A stretch of DNA of 64,000 nucleotides, taken from contig CM073885.1 of NCBI GenBank assembly GCA_037176705.1, positions 221,910,290 through 221,974,289 of the forward strand. Direction: 5' to 3'. The DNA comes from Molossus alvarezi (Eukaryota > Chordata > Mammalia > Chiroptera > Molossidae). The notes below the pieces were generated by a model. That model did not search any database and had not been told where the DNA came from. It saw only the letters and a program-made list of their open reading frames with translations. Positions 1-12,029 of the stretch are shown here, piece by piece. Within the stretch, counting starts at the first letter, position 1; each line of letters begins with the position of its first letter. The translations under genes were made by a program, and so were the position numbers.

Positions 1-2528
1 AGGCGCAGGACGTCGTGGTGGTAGTCTCCAGGTTGATCCCACTCAGATTACCCCACACCCACACTCAAGTTCATATTGGGGCTGCCCTCCGACCAGCTCA
101 GCCACTCCACCTGCTGGGTTGCACCTGACTGTTCCGGTCCCTCCGCCTTGGGGAGTAAACAGGTAGGAAGGGAGGAGGGAGAGAATGCACTGGAAGGTGT
201 CTGATGTGCCCCAGGACAGGGCCTGCAGGCAGCCTAGTGAGAAGCCTGCACTAAACTCCAGGAACCCACTGAGGGAGAATCAGAGACCCAAACGTGCTCT
301 GGAATTCTAACTTCCCTTACTACTTCAGCCAATTGCTGGTCTCTTGGAGGGACCAGAGCCAAGAAGCACTGTGGTTAACCTCAGGCATTTGACAATTTAC
401 AAGCCTTCCATTTACATATATCAGTTGTTGGATGGATATCTGGGAGTTTGGACTCACGGAGAGCTGCTTTAGAAATTTCATTTATATTTTTATTTATCCA
501 TTTACTCATTTATTCATTGTATTTTTAGTTATTTATTTAATTTATTTACTCTGTTGGAGCTGTAAAAACAAGGAGAAAACTTTTTGCCTGTCTCTATTTC
601 ATCACACTTCCTCTTTTTTGAAGAAGTGGAATCGGATCCAAGCATTTTCTGGAACACAAAGGCATCCTCAGATAGCTTTCCAAGACAGAAGGCAGCATCC
701 AGTGTTACCTTATGTGATTAATATATTTGCCTCCAAAATAACTAAAGGGTACAGCTGTTTTCAGTCTGATCTATATTCCTCTTGCAAGGTCAGTGACTGG
801 AATCTTGCACCACCTCAGTAGAGAAGATGTATCTCTTGAACATCCAAAAGGCCCATAAACGTTCATTTACATTGAAGTGCGGTTCGGATGTCTGGCCCTT
901 CCTCCCCATTGTTTAAATTAAACAAAGTATAATGCATTTTTCTTCCACATCATTGTAGTGCTCCAAGCAACCCATATATTCAGAGAAATAAAAATCAGCT
1001 GTTAATTTTCTGAATCCTGTGCTAGCTCCCACTTGACAGAGAGGGCCAGTATGAGGTTTAGAGAAGTCCAAGGTTGTGGGATCAACCATCAATGCACGCA
1101 GATTTTAAAAGGGAGGAGCAGAAGAAGGCGACATTTTGGCACCATCTCCTTTCCTCTTCCTTTCTGATAGTCTCTCCTTCCCTGAGGATCAGGACCCTAT
1201 GTTCAAGCATCTTTCACACTGAAATGACACCCTAGCCAGCAATAGTCCTGCTATCCTGCAACAAAACATTACTATTTTATTTTTCTTTACCATTGATACT
1301 AATAAAACATAAAGCACACCTAAGCAAAAAATACTAAATCTGTGTTCAGTACTGTAAAGTGTCAGAACTTGGTGTAAGTATTCATCATTCATGCCATTCA
1401 AATGGTAAATTATCTTTTTCAGGCCACTAGAGTATGAAATAGTGTAATTTAATATACTAAATAGGCTGAACAAATTAATAACCTTCCCTAAGGGCTTTAT
1501 TTACTAACAAAAATAAAATAAGCACCCTGGAGAATATGCCTTCCAAATTTCTTGACACTAGAGATTCAATTTTTTCAAGGTCAAGGACTTCCTTCCTTCT
1601 TCCCTCCCTCCCCTCCCCCTTACTTTTTATTTATTTACTCATGGGGGAAGGTAAATCTGGGATCCAACCATAAATTTTAAAAGAATTGACCTCTCTGGGG
1701 CCTCATGCATGGAATGAGGTGTGTCTCCATGCTTTAGGTTGTAATTTGAGCAGTTGCCAGGAGAAGAATGGGTCAAAGCTACACTGGAGTCACAAGGTAG
1801 AACTTGTATCCCCAACTAGGGATTGCTTGCTGCCTGTTCCAGCTTTAGACCTGTAAAACCAGCCCTCCCAAATCTGGTATGAAGCTTAAGTGAATTCTTT
1901 TGGAAGGCCTGTAAGTATCAATCTTTTCTCTTCCTACACAGAGCAGTTTTCAGCAGGAACCCCGCCTTCCCCCCCACACACACCCCCGCCTCCCCAGACA
2001 GGACAATATAAGTTTGTGGCTATTTGTGGGACATAACACCAACAGATACACGTGGTGATAGAAAGAAAAATTTTGAATGTAGTCATTCTAGATCAGACTG
2101 TGTCCTCCAAATTGTCACTTAATGGCATTTAGTAGTATAGGAAGATTTCCTTTTGGTAATTTACATTATTTAATTCAATAAGAATGGGTGAATGAAAATA
2201 AATATAAATGATGGACTTTTAGATATAATGTTTTATAGTAATGATAAACATCATGCATTATAAATTATTAAAAATTAGTAGTACAATATATGTAGAGAGC
2301 TTTCAAATATTTTATTTGAAACTATTAAATTTGTCACTTAAAAAAACAGTGAAAAAAAATCACTGCTCAAAAGTTGTATTCAGGGGATTTTGTTTTACAA
2401 TCTAGTTTTTCTGGGGAAGGGGGATTATTATTGTTTATTTTTTTATCTTACCTATTTTATTATATTTTCCCTGTCAGTCTTCTAGGGATTCATTTTTTTA
2501 CAAAAAGCTGTACGCCTCAATCTGTTTT
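1..2528. other. No gene recognised
   Basis: The first 300 bases are more GC-rich. 470-560 is an ATTTATT-rich tract and 1590-1640 a pyrimidine tract. No coding, RNA or repeat family could be supported. Confidence 0.6.
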
Positions 2529-2543
2529 GCTTGCTATCTTTTT

Positions 2544-2769
2544 ATTTCTTCATTTATTAAAAAAATTTTTTTATTGATGTTAGAAAGCGAGGAAAGGAGA
2601 GGGAGATAGAAACACCAATAGAGAGAACATCCATTGACTGCCTCCTGCATGCTCCCCAATGGAGATCGGTCCCACAACCTGGGTTTATGCCCTGATACTG
2701 AATCAAACTGGTGACCTCCTCCTGGTGCATGGGCCAATGCTCACCTCTGAGCCACACTGGCTGGGCATG
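2544..2769 (-). mobile_element. Bat VES-type SINE (body type B)
   Basis: tRNA-like head at the right end (complement of GCCCAGCCAGTGTGGCTCAG), GA-rich body and A-tail at left. Imperfect TSD GCTTGCTATCTTTT / GCTTGCTGTCCTTT at 2529 and 2770. Confidence 0.85.
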
Positions 2770-3194
2770 GCTTGCTGTCCTTTTAAAGTGGCAGCTTAAT
2801 ACAAGTTTAATAAATCTCAATATAATCTTTTCTGTAATATTATATTTATTAATTTCAGTTTACCATTATGATATTTTTCTTTGATCATATTTATACATAC
2901 TCTAAAAAGATAACTTCTGATGAAAAAAATATCTGGGCTTTTGTGTTGGCTCTAGTTGTAGACTAAATAGGAAAGCACCTAAGGGGCATAATTTTAATGC
3001 GATAATATGAAAAGGCTCTAAACATCCCTACCTAATACACCTGTCAGAGTGGCTTCATTACCTCCTACATGGTTCCAGATTTCTATCAATGTAGACAATG
3101 CCCTGGGTGGGACGACACAGGTGGAGTATTATGTAAAATCGAGCTTGGCATCTGTTCAGTTGATTCAAATTGGAGCAGTGTCCCAGTGTCCCAC

Positions 3195-3345
3195 AAACTA
3201 TTCACTTCTCTGAGCCTCAGTCTTCTCATCTATAAAATGTGATGGGAACTCTTTGCACAGCTTTTACGATTCACAATGCTATGTGTCTCTACGGCAAAAG
3301 CTTTGTATATTAGAAATTATTCAGTGTACTATAGTTGTTATATTA
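3195..3345 (+). mobile_element. MIR fragment
   Basis: TTCACTTCTCTGAGCCTCAG, TCTTCTCATCTATAAAATG is the MIR core region. Confidence 0.6.
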
Positions 3346-3359
3346 TTATAATAAGGGAG

Positions 3360-3442
3360 ACAATTATAGCTGGTTGCCATGGAGACTACTTCCAGCTTAA
3401 AGAGGATGTTGGGCTTAGACGAGGGTAATGGAGATGGAGGGA
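3360..3442 (-). mobile_element. L2 fragment (left part, split by L1 number 1)
   Basis: The sequence ending GGAGATGGAGGGATGATTC continues across the L1 at 9403. Together the two parts match the reverse strand of the L2 3' ORF/UTR region. Confidence 0.55.
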
Positions 3443-3869
3443 TGATTCTGCATATATTTTATTTTATTTTTGAGGATTTATTTATTTTTAATGTATTTTT
3501 ATAGTTTTTTAAATTAATTAATTAATTAATTAATTTTTGTTACAAATGTTTCTCCTCTTTTGCCCATTGACACTCTTCTCCCCCTCCCTCCTTGCCCTGT
3601 CCCCAGGTTTGTTGTTCATGTCCATCAGTAATGCGTATATGCATATAAGTTCTGTGGTTTATCTCTCCCCAACCCCCTCTTCTGGGGATTGTCAGTCTGT
3701 ACCCTACTTCCATGTCTCTGGGACTACCCTGTTCTTCAGACTGTTATGTTTATTATATTCCACAAATAAGTGAGATCATATGATACCTGTCCCTCTCTGC
3801 TTGGTTTGTTTCGCTTAGGATAATGCTTTCCAGGTCCCTCCATGTCTCCTCAAATGATAAGAGCTCTTT

Positions 3870-6800
3870 CTTTCTTACAGCTGCATAGTACTCCATTGGG
3901 TATATGTATCACTGCTTTTTTATCCATTTGCCCACTGATGGACATTTGGAGCTGTTTCCAGATCTTAGCTATTATAAATAGTGCTGCTATGAACATGGGG
4001 GTACCTATATTCTTTCTGATTGGTGTTTCAGGCTTCTTAGGGTATATTCCTAGAAGTGAGATCACTGGGTTAAATGGCAATTCAATTTTTAATTTTTTGA
4101 GGTAACACTATATTGTTTTCCATAGTGGCTGCACCAGTCTGCATTCCCACCAGCAGTGTACTAGAGTCCCCCTTTCTCCACACCCTTTCTCCACATCCTC
4201 GTTAACACTTGTTTGATGATTTGTTGATGGAAGCCATTCTGACAGGTGTGAGGTGATACCTCATTGTTGTTTTAATTTGCATCTCTCTAATGATTAGTGA
4301 TGTTGAACATTTTTACATATGCCTTAGCCATTTGTATGTCCTGTTTGGAGAGGTGTCTATTTAAGTCTTCTGCCCATTTTGTAATTAGGTTCTTTGTCTT
4401 CCTTTTGTTGAGTTGTATGAGCACTCTCTATATATTGAAAATTAACCCCTTTTCTGATGTATCATTGGCAATGATACTCTCCCATAGAGTGGGTTGCCTG
4501 TCCATTTTGATGATTGTATCTTTTGCTGTGCAGAAGGTTTTGAGTTTGATATAGTCCCATGTGTTCATTTTCTCCTTTGTTTCTGTTGCCTTAGGTGATG
4601 TATCAGTGAAAATTCTGTTGCGAATGATGTCTGAAATTTTGTTGCCTACATTTTCTTCTAGGATTTTTATGGATTCATGAGTCACATTTAAGTCTTTGAT
4701 CTATTTTGAGTTTATTCTTGTGTATAATGTAAATTGATGGTCTAGTTTTATTTATTTTTTTTTGCATGTAGCTGTTCAATTTTATCAACATCATTTATTA
4801 AAGAGGCTCTCTTTACTTCATTGTATGTTCTTGCCACCTTTGTCGAACATTAATTGAGCATAATATTTTGGGTCCATTTCTGTGTTCTCTGTTCTATTCC
4901 ATTGATCTATGTGCCTGTTCTTGTGCCAGTACCAGGCTGTTATGATTACAGTAGCTTTGTAGTATAACCTGATGTTTGGTATTATGATCTTACCTACTTT
5001 GTCCTTCTTTTTCAAGATTGTTCTGGTTATTTGGGGTCTTTTTTGGTTTCATAAAAACTTTTGAAGTATTTGTTCTAGTTCTGTGAAGTATGTCGTTGGT
5101 ACTTTGATGGAGATTGCATTGAATCTATAGATTGCTTTGGGTAGTATGGACATTTTAATGATGTTGATTATTCCAATCCATGAACAAGGTATGTGCTTCC
5201 ACTTTTTTATATCTTCCTCTATATCTTTTTTCAATGACCTGTAGTTTTCCACGAATAGGTTCTTCATTTCTTTGGTTAAGTTTATTCCTAAGTATCTTAA
5301 TTTTTTTGCCACGATTATAAATGGGATTGTTTTTTAGTTTCTCTTTCTGTGAGTTCATCATTGTTGAATAAGAATGCCATTGATTTCTTGATGTTAATTT
5401 TGTATTCTGCTACTGTGCCAAATTCATTTATTAAGTCTAGTAGATTTTTGATGGAGTCTTTAGGGTTTTCTATGTATTATATAATGTCATCTGTGAATAA
5501 TGACAGTTTAACTTCCCCCTTTTCAATTTTAATCCCTGTTATTTTTTCTTCATGACTTATTGCTGTGGATAAGACTTCCAATTAAATAAGAGTGGTGAAA
5601 GTGGGCATCCTTGTCTTGTTCCTGTTCTTAAGGGAAATGCTTTTATTTTTTGCCCATTAAGTATGATGTTGGCTGTAGGACTTTCATATATGGCCTTCAT
5701 TATGTTGATATATGATCCCTCTATTCCCAAATTGCTGAGCATTTTTATCAGAAATGGGTGCTAGATTTTGTCAAATGCTTTTTCAGCATCTATTGATATG
5801 ATCATACAATTTTTATCTTTCATTTTGTTTATGTGGTGTATCACATTTATTTATTTGTGAATATTGTACCAGCCTTGCATCCCTGGGAAGAATCCCACTT
5901 GGTCATGGGGAATAATTTTTTTATTTATTTTTGATTTGCTGGATTCAATTTACTAGTATTCTGTTCAGGTTTTTGGCATCTATGTTCATCAGGGATATTG
6001 GCCTATAGTTTTCTTTCTTTGTAGTGTCTTTTTCTGGATTGGGAATTATAATTATGCTGGTCTTATAAAATGAAGTTAGAGGATTTCCTTCTTCTTGAAT
6101 TTTTTGGAATAGTTTGAGGAGAATGGGTATTAGTTCTTTGAATACTCAGTAAAACTCCCCTGTGAAGCTGTCCAGGCCTGGGCTTTTGTTTGCTGGGGGA
6201 GTGTTGATTACATCTGCAAGTTTCTTAGTTGTTATTGGTCTATTCAAGTTTACTATCTCTTCCTGGTCCAGTTTTGGGAGACTATGTGTCTCTAGAAATT
6301 TGTCCATTTTGTTTAGATTGTCGAATTTGTTGCTGTGTAATTGTTCATAATATTTGTTAACAATCCTTTGTATTTCTGTGTTGTAAGTAATTATTTCTCC
6401 TCTTTCATTTTTAATTTTGTGTGTTTAGGTTCTCGGTGAGTCTAGCTAAGGATCCATCAATCTTGTTTGTCCTTTCAAAAAACCAGCTCTTTGTTTCATT
6501 GATCCTTTAAATTTTTTTTTGTTGTTGTTGTTGTTTCTGTCATTTATTCCTGCTCTGATCTTTACTATTTCCTTTCTTCTACTTGCTCTGGGGTTTTCTT
6601 TCTGTTTGCTTTCTAGTTCTTTAAGTTGTGAAGCTAGGTAGTGTATTAGAATCTTTCCTTGTTTCTTGAGGTGGGCCTGTAGTTCTATGAACGTCACTCT
6701 CAGAACTGCTTTCGTTGCATTCCATAGATTTTGTGTTGTTGTGTGTTGATTTTCATTGGTGTCTAGGAATTTTTTAATTTCTTTTTTGATCTCTATGGTA

Positions 6801-7534
6801 ACCCATTCATTTTTCAATAATATGCTATTTAGCCTCCATGTTTTCTAATGTCTTTGCATGTTCTTGTTGCAATTGATTGCTAGTTTCATGCCATGGTTAT
6901 CTGAGAAGATTCTTGATATGATTTCAATCTTCTTGATCTTGTAGATACTTAGTTTGTGCTTTAACATGTGGTCTATCTTTGAGAATGTCCCATGTGCACA
7001 TGAGAAGAATTTGACTTCTGTAGTTTTGGAGTATAATTCTTTGTAGCTATCTATTAAATCCATTTGGTGTAGTGCTTTATTTAGAGTTTGTGTTTCCTTG
7101 TTAATTTTTTGTTTAGATGATCTATCCAGTGATGTCAGCGGGGTGTTGAAGTCCCCTGCTATGATTGTATTGCTGTCGATTTCTCCTTTGAAGTTCTCCA
7201 GAAGATTTTTAATATATTTTGGTGCTCCTATATTGGGTACATATATGTTTACCAAGGTTATATCTTCCTGTTGGATAGATCCTTTCAATATTATGTAGTG
7301 GCCTTCTTTGTCTCTAGTTATGGTCTTCATTTTTAAATCTACTTTATCAGATATGAGCATTGCTACCCCAGCTTTTTTTTGCTTTCCGTTTTCTTGGAAA
7401 TATTTTTTCCTTCCCTTCACTTTCAACCTATGTGAGTCTTTGGTTGTGAGGTGGGTCTCTTGTAAACAACATATATGTGAGTCATGCTTTCTTATCCAGT
7501 CAGCTATTCTGTGTCTTTTTATTGGAGCATTCAA
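3870..7534 (-). pseudogene. L1 number 1 ORF2 relic (endonuclease / reverse transcriptase)
   Basis: ORF2 encodes the endonuclease and reverse transcriptase that drive target-primed reverse transcription. The first 229 codons (7534 down to 6845) are open and hold the apurinic-type endonuclease domain, with QETHL and GDFN motifs. The final catalytic SDH is changed to SDNH (about 6890-6905), so the active-site His is displaced. Later segments in several frames match the RT and the C-terminal region. The RT catalytic FADD reads FTDD (5486-5497) and is followed two codons later by a stop. The C-terminal segment, ending in the [20 protein letters not shown] region, lies near 3850-4080. It cannot be functional. 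Confidence 0.9.
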
Positions 7535-7684
7535 ATCATTTACATTTAAGGTGATTATTGATATGTACTTATTTATTGCTATTTTTGTTTAGTGTGGTTA
7601 TATTTTCCTTCCTATTTCTTCTACTAATTACATCAGTCTTTTTTAATATTTCTGCGGTGCTGGTTTGGTGCTAATGTATTCCCT

Positions 7685-8507
7685 TAGCCTTTTTTTTTTT
7701 TTTTGGACGCTCTTCATTTGACCTTCTATTTTGAATGATAGCATTGCTGGATGGAGTAGTCTTGGATTCAGATCCTTGTTTTTCATGACCTTGATTACTT
7801 CATGCCATTCCATTCTGACCTGTAGTGTTTCTGTTGAGAAGTTAGCTGAGAATCTATTGGATTTCTTTTGTAAGTAACCTGTTGCTTATATCTTGCTGCC
7901 TTTAGGGTTTTCTCTGTCTTTTATTTTTGGGCATTTTAATTATTATGTGTTTTGGTGTAGGCATGTTTGGGTTCTTTTTACTTGGAGCTCTCTGTGTTTC
8001 TTGAACTTGACTGCCTTCCTTCTTCATCAAGTTAGGCAAGTTTTCTGCCACTATTTCTTTGAATATATTCTCTAACAATTGCCCATTTTCTTCCTCTTTG
8101 GGGACTCCTATAATGTGAATATTATTTTGTTTTCAGTTGTCCCACAGTCCTCTTTAGCTGTCTTTCTGTTTTTTAACTGTTTTTTCCTTTTAGTTTTCTG
8201 ATTGGTTGATATTTTCTACCCTGTCTTCTAATTCACTGATCTGGTCCTCAGCTTTCTCTACTCTGCTTGTTAGTCTTTCCAATGTGTTCTTTATTTCTGC
8301 TATGTCATTCTTCATTTCCACTTGGTTTGTTTTCAATGTTTTTATGTCTTTACTCATGGTGTTGATGTCCTTACTCATGCTGTTGAGCTTGCTCAAAATC
8401 ATGGCTCTGAACTCTACCTCTGATAATTTGTTTAACTGGATTTTATTTATCTCATCTTTGATAGAGTTCTCTTGTTTTTTTCATTTGAAATTTATTTGTT
8501 TCACAAT
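7685..8507 (-). pseudogene. L1 number 1 ORF1 relic
   Basis: ORF1 encodes the trimeric RNA-binding chaperone of L1. The coiled-coil part is readable at 8190-8402 (LNSMSKDINTMSKDIKTL and following heptads, then a long EELEDRV-type helix). The start codon expected at 8505-8507 is ATT instead of ATG when aligned to the other two L1 copies here, and stops and shifts break the rest. The C-terminal portion reaches about 7685. Confidence 0.85.
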
Positions 8508-9402
8508 TTTAGCTATCTCAGTGGGCTTTGGAGCCTGCCTAATTTTTCCTGTGGGTGTTGGTGTTCTGCTCTTTGTGGCTCCTTATACTGGGTTTAGATG
8601 AGCATGAGAGAGCCCTAATTAAACACCACTGTTAAGTCTTACTGTCCTGGGTAGATTTGCAAGCCTATAAAAGCTTCAGTTATCCTCTAGCTTTTTGCCT
8701 GGAGGTTATTAGTCTCAGTTACTGAGAGCCTTGGAATGTAGGCCTTAGTTCAGTGTACGAGGGTTTTCAGAGGGTGGGACAGATACTGGCTGTTAATGAG
8801 CCTCAATTTTCATTTCTTTACTCACCTGGAAGGGGCTAAATCTCTGAGGGAGAGTCTACTGCTTTTCCTCACAGCTCTGGGAAGGAGCAAGCTGGCCACC
8901 TTCCTCTGTGGCTGCAACTCAGCTAAAACTCTGAGCGCCCTCCAAATCCAGGGTGTCCCCACAGAGCTCCAGTCCAGTCTGCCCTCCCTCTGCCAGAGCC
9001 CCAGGTGAGTGGCTGTAGCCTGTCCATGGCTCTGTTTCGGTCCTCTGTGCTGTGCAGCAGGCTTGGTAGTATATCCCAGAGGACACTGCTCACAGCTATG
9101 ACTGCGCTGTCTGTGGGCTCCTTGCCTGCCACCCTCTCGTGCCTCTGCAGTTGCTACCAGTGTCCCTGGTTATATGGTCATGTCCTGCTGCTTTTCTGTT
9201 GCTTTTTTCCAATGCTTTGTCTTTATTTTAGTTGTAGTTCTTGTTTGGCCCTGGAAGATCGTCTGTGTAGCTTCCATTCACTCCATCACCGTTTTCTTTC
9301 CCTCCTGGTTTAGTTGTTTGAATTTTTCATTTTCAGAGTTCTCATCTGGAAGCTGCTCCCTTTGAGACTTTGAGATGACGTGCTGATTCTGCATATATTT
9401 TA

Positions 9403-9720
9403 AATACAACCAGTTAGATTTTCTGATTAATTGGATATAGAGTAAAGGAGAAAGATGTGAAGATGACCTCAAGATTTTTGGCCTGAATAACAAAAAGAAT
9501 GCAGATACCATTTACTGACATGAGGAAAGACCTGATTTGAAGGGAAACTAGGTATTCCATTTGGAAGTGTTAAGTTGAAATGTTACTTCGACATCCAAGT
9601 GGAGATGTTAGTTGAGCATTTGGCATTAAGAAATCAGATCTGGGATGGAAGCATAAATTTGGAAAACCTTAAAGGGGTTTCAAGCCAAGAAACACTGAAG
9701 GAGGAAGTGTGGAGAGAAGA
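9403..9720 (-). mobile_element. L2 fragment (right part, split by L1 number 1)
   Basis: Contains TTTTTGGCCTGAATAAC, CCATTTACTGACATGAGGAA and ACATCCAAGTGGAGATGTT, which follow the reverse L2 consensus in order. It joins 3360-3442 once the L1 and one TSD copy are removed. Confidence 0.7.
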
Positions 9721-10281
9721 GATGAAAAAGCATTGAGCCCCAATTCATTGCAAAAAGTAGAGGTTGGAGGAGCTGAGAAAGAATCAGCAAAGGAGGCATT
9801 TTAGGAATAAGAATTCCATAGTGTGTACTCTTGAGAAACAAAAAGAAATACAAGTTTTCCTCCTGGCCATTATTCTTTTCAATTGCCTCCCACCTACAAA
9901 TTATGCAAATATACTCACACTTCAACATTGGATTCTCTCTTTTTTTTCCTTGAAAGTTATGGAATGAAAAAAGAACACTCTCAGTGATAGCCCATTCCTG
10001 TCAGGTCAGAATGGTTGGCACAGCCCTCAGGTTAAAAGACATGCTGACCACGTAATATCAGCCCCTGTGCAAGCAAATTCTGGTGGCACAGGAGGGATGA
10101 CAAGTCCATCTGTGAGATCTACTCTCTGTTCTTCTTGTCCTAGAGTAACCAACCCTTTCACATTTCTATAGGAAATGGCACTGAATGTAAGACAATTATA
10201 ATAAATGTCAAGTTTCATACTTCTTCAAGGAAATCATGTTTACATTCCCCTGTCTTAAGGAGATCATTAGCAAGATAAGAA
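9721..10281. other. Spacer between head-to-head L1s
   Basis: Unique-looking sequence between the L2 remnant and L1 number 2. No feature seen. Confidence 0.6.
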
Positions 10282-11090
10282 AAAGTTTTGGGAAGCTACA
10301 CAGACCGTCTCCTGGGACCAAACTGGAATTACAACTAAAACACAGACAAATCAATGGGAAAAAGCAACAGAAAAGCAGCTTGTGAGGACCATATAACCAG
10401 GGACACTGACTCGATCTTGGTAGGAGTGGAAAGGTGTGAGACGGGGGCTGGGAGCCCATGGTTGGCAACTTGGCAGCGCCCTTAGTTGTGAGCAGCGCCC
10501 TCAGGTTAAAGTCCCGAGCGACTCCACAGTGCAGAGCCAGGACAGAGGCTAAAATAGCCACAGCCACTCACCTTGGGCTCCGACAGAGGGAGGGCAGACT
10601 GGCCTGGAACTGTGTGGGGACACTCAGGATTTGGAGGGCTCTCAGAGCTTTTGCTGAGTTAAAACCATGCAGGATGGTGGCCATATTCTTCCTTCCCAGG
10701 GCTCTGGGGAGAGGCAGCAGCCCCTTCCTCAGAGATTCAACCCCACCCTGAGGGCCATTGAAATGCAAATTGAGGCTAACTAACAACCAGCATCTGCCCC
10801 ACCCTCAGGAAATCCTCTTATGCTGAGCACCTTAGAAAGTTTTTCTCAATCAACTGACAACCCAAAACTCTTCAAGTAACCTGGACTGTGAGCCTTCAGG
10901 CAAAAAGCTAGAGGATAACAGTACCATTCCTGGGCTAGCAACTCTAACCAGGAAAGTAAGACTTGACAGTGGTGTTTAACATGGGTCCTCCATCGCTCAT
11001 CTAAACCCAGGAGAGGGAGCCACAAACAGCAGAACACCAATACCCACAAAGAAAACTTGGCAGGCTCCAAAGCCCACTGTGATAGCCAAA

Positions 11091-11915
11091 ATGGTGAAAC
11101 ACAGAAACAAAAGCCAAATGAAAGAACAAGAGACCTCCACCAAAAATGTTATCAATGTGGAGCAGTTAGGCAAGTTAACAGAGCTAGAATTCAGAGCCAT
11201 GATCTTGAGGAAGCTCAACAGCATGGGTAAGGACATAGAGATGCTGAAAATAAACCAATTGGAAATTAAAAACCACCAATAAGAGATCAAGAGTGACATA
11301 TTAGAAACAAGGAACACATTGGAAGGTTTAAAGACCAAAGTAGAGGAAGCTGAGGACTGGATCAGCGAATTAGAAGACAGGGTAAAAAAAATCAACAAAT
11401 CAGAAAACCAGAAGGGAAAAACGATTAAAAAACAGGAAGACAGCTTAAGAGAACTGTAGGACAACTGGAAACATAATAACATTCACAACATTGGAGTCCC
11501 CAAAGAAGAAGAAAATGAGCAAGGGATAGAGAATATATTCAAAGAAATAGTGACAGAAAACTTCATTGATTTGGTGAAGGAAGAAGGCATTCAAGTTCAA
11601 GAAGCACAGAGAGCCCCAAGTAAGAAGAGCTCAAACAGGCCCACACCAAGACACACAGTAATTAAAATGCCAAAAATTAAAGACAAACAGAGAATCCTAA
11701 GGGTGGCAAGAGATAAGCAACAGGGTACCTACAAAGGAAACCACATAAGGCTCTCAGTTGACTTCTCACAAGAAACACTACAGGCCAGAAGGGAATGGCA
11801 TGAAGTAATCAAGGTCATGAAAAACAAGGATCTGAATCCAAGACTACTTCATCCAGCAATGCTATCATTCAAAATAGAAGGTCAAATAAAGAGCGTCCCA
11901 GACAAAAAAGGCTAA
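11091..11915 (+). pseudogene. L1 number 2 ORF1, one continuous frame with two nonsense codons
   Basis: From ATG at 11091 (MVKHRNKSQMKEQ) to the TAA at 11913-11915 the frame is unbroken for 275 codons apart from TAA at 11280-11282 and TAG at 11457-11459. The region up to about 11460 is a charged heptad-rich coiled coil. The rest matches the L1 RNA-binding and C-terminal domains (NIHNIGVPKEEENEQG, then KMPKIKDKQRI and TLQARREWHEVIKVMK). An ATG at 11079 is in frame, but 11091 matches the start in the third L1. No frameshift is needed to read it, so decay is mild. Confidence 0.9.
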
Positions 11916-12029
11916 GGGAATACATTAGCACCAAACCAGCACTGCAAGAAATATTTAAAGGACTGCTGTAATTAGCAGAAAAAAATAGAAAGAAAAATAT
12001 AACCATACTAAACAAAAATAGCAATAAAT

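Larger units (their letters stand above)
3462..9383 (-). mobile_element. L1 (LINE-1) number 1, near full length, inactive
   Basis: A 5.9-kb L1 in reverse orientation: 3' UTR and A/T-rich tail at 3462-3870, ORF2 relic, ORF1 relic, and a 5' UTR of about 0.88 kb at 8508-9383. It is bounded by a 19-bp target-site duplication (TGATTCTGCATATATTTTA) at 3443-3461 and 9384-9402. In L1 orientation the insertion point reads TT|AAAA, the classical L1 endonuclease site. The 3' UTR includes an (AATT)n run near 3516-3535. ORFs are broken by many stops and frameshifts. It inserted into an older L2. Confidence 0.95.

Noticed and set aside
1..175. GC-rich start with CAG|GTAGGAAG, resembling an exon and splice donor
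   Set aside because: No coding frame or family match could be supported, and the upstream side is outside the window.
432..821. 129-codon open frame near the window start
   Set aside because: Lies in an ATTTATT-rich tract, with a hydrophobic low-complexity start and no recognisable domain or splice context.
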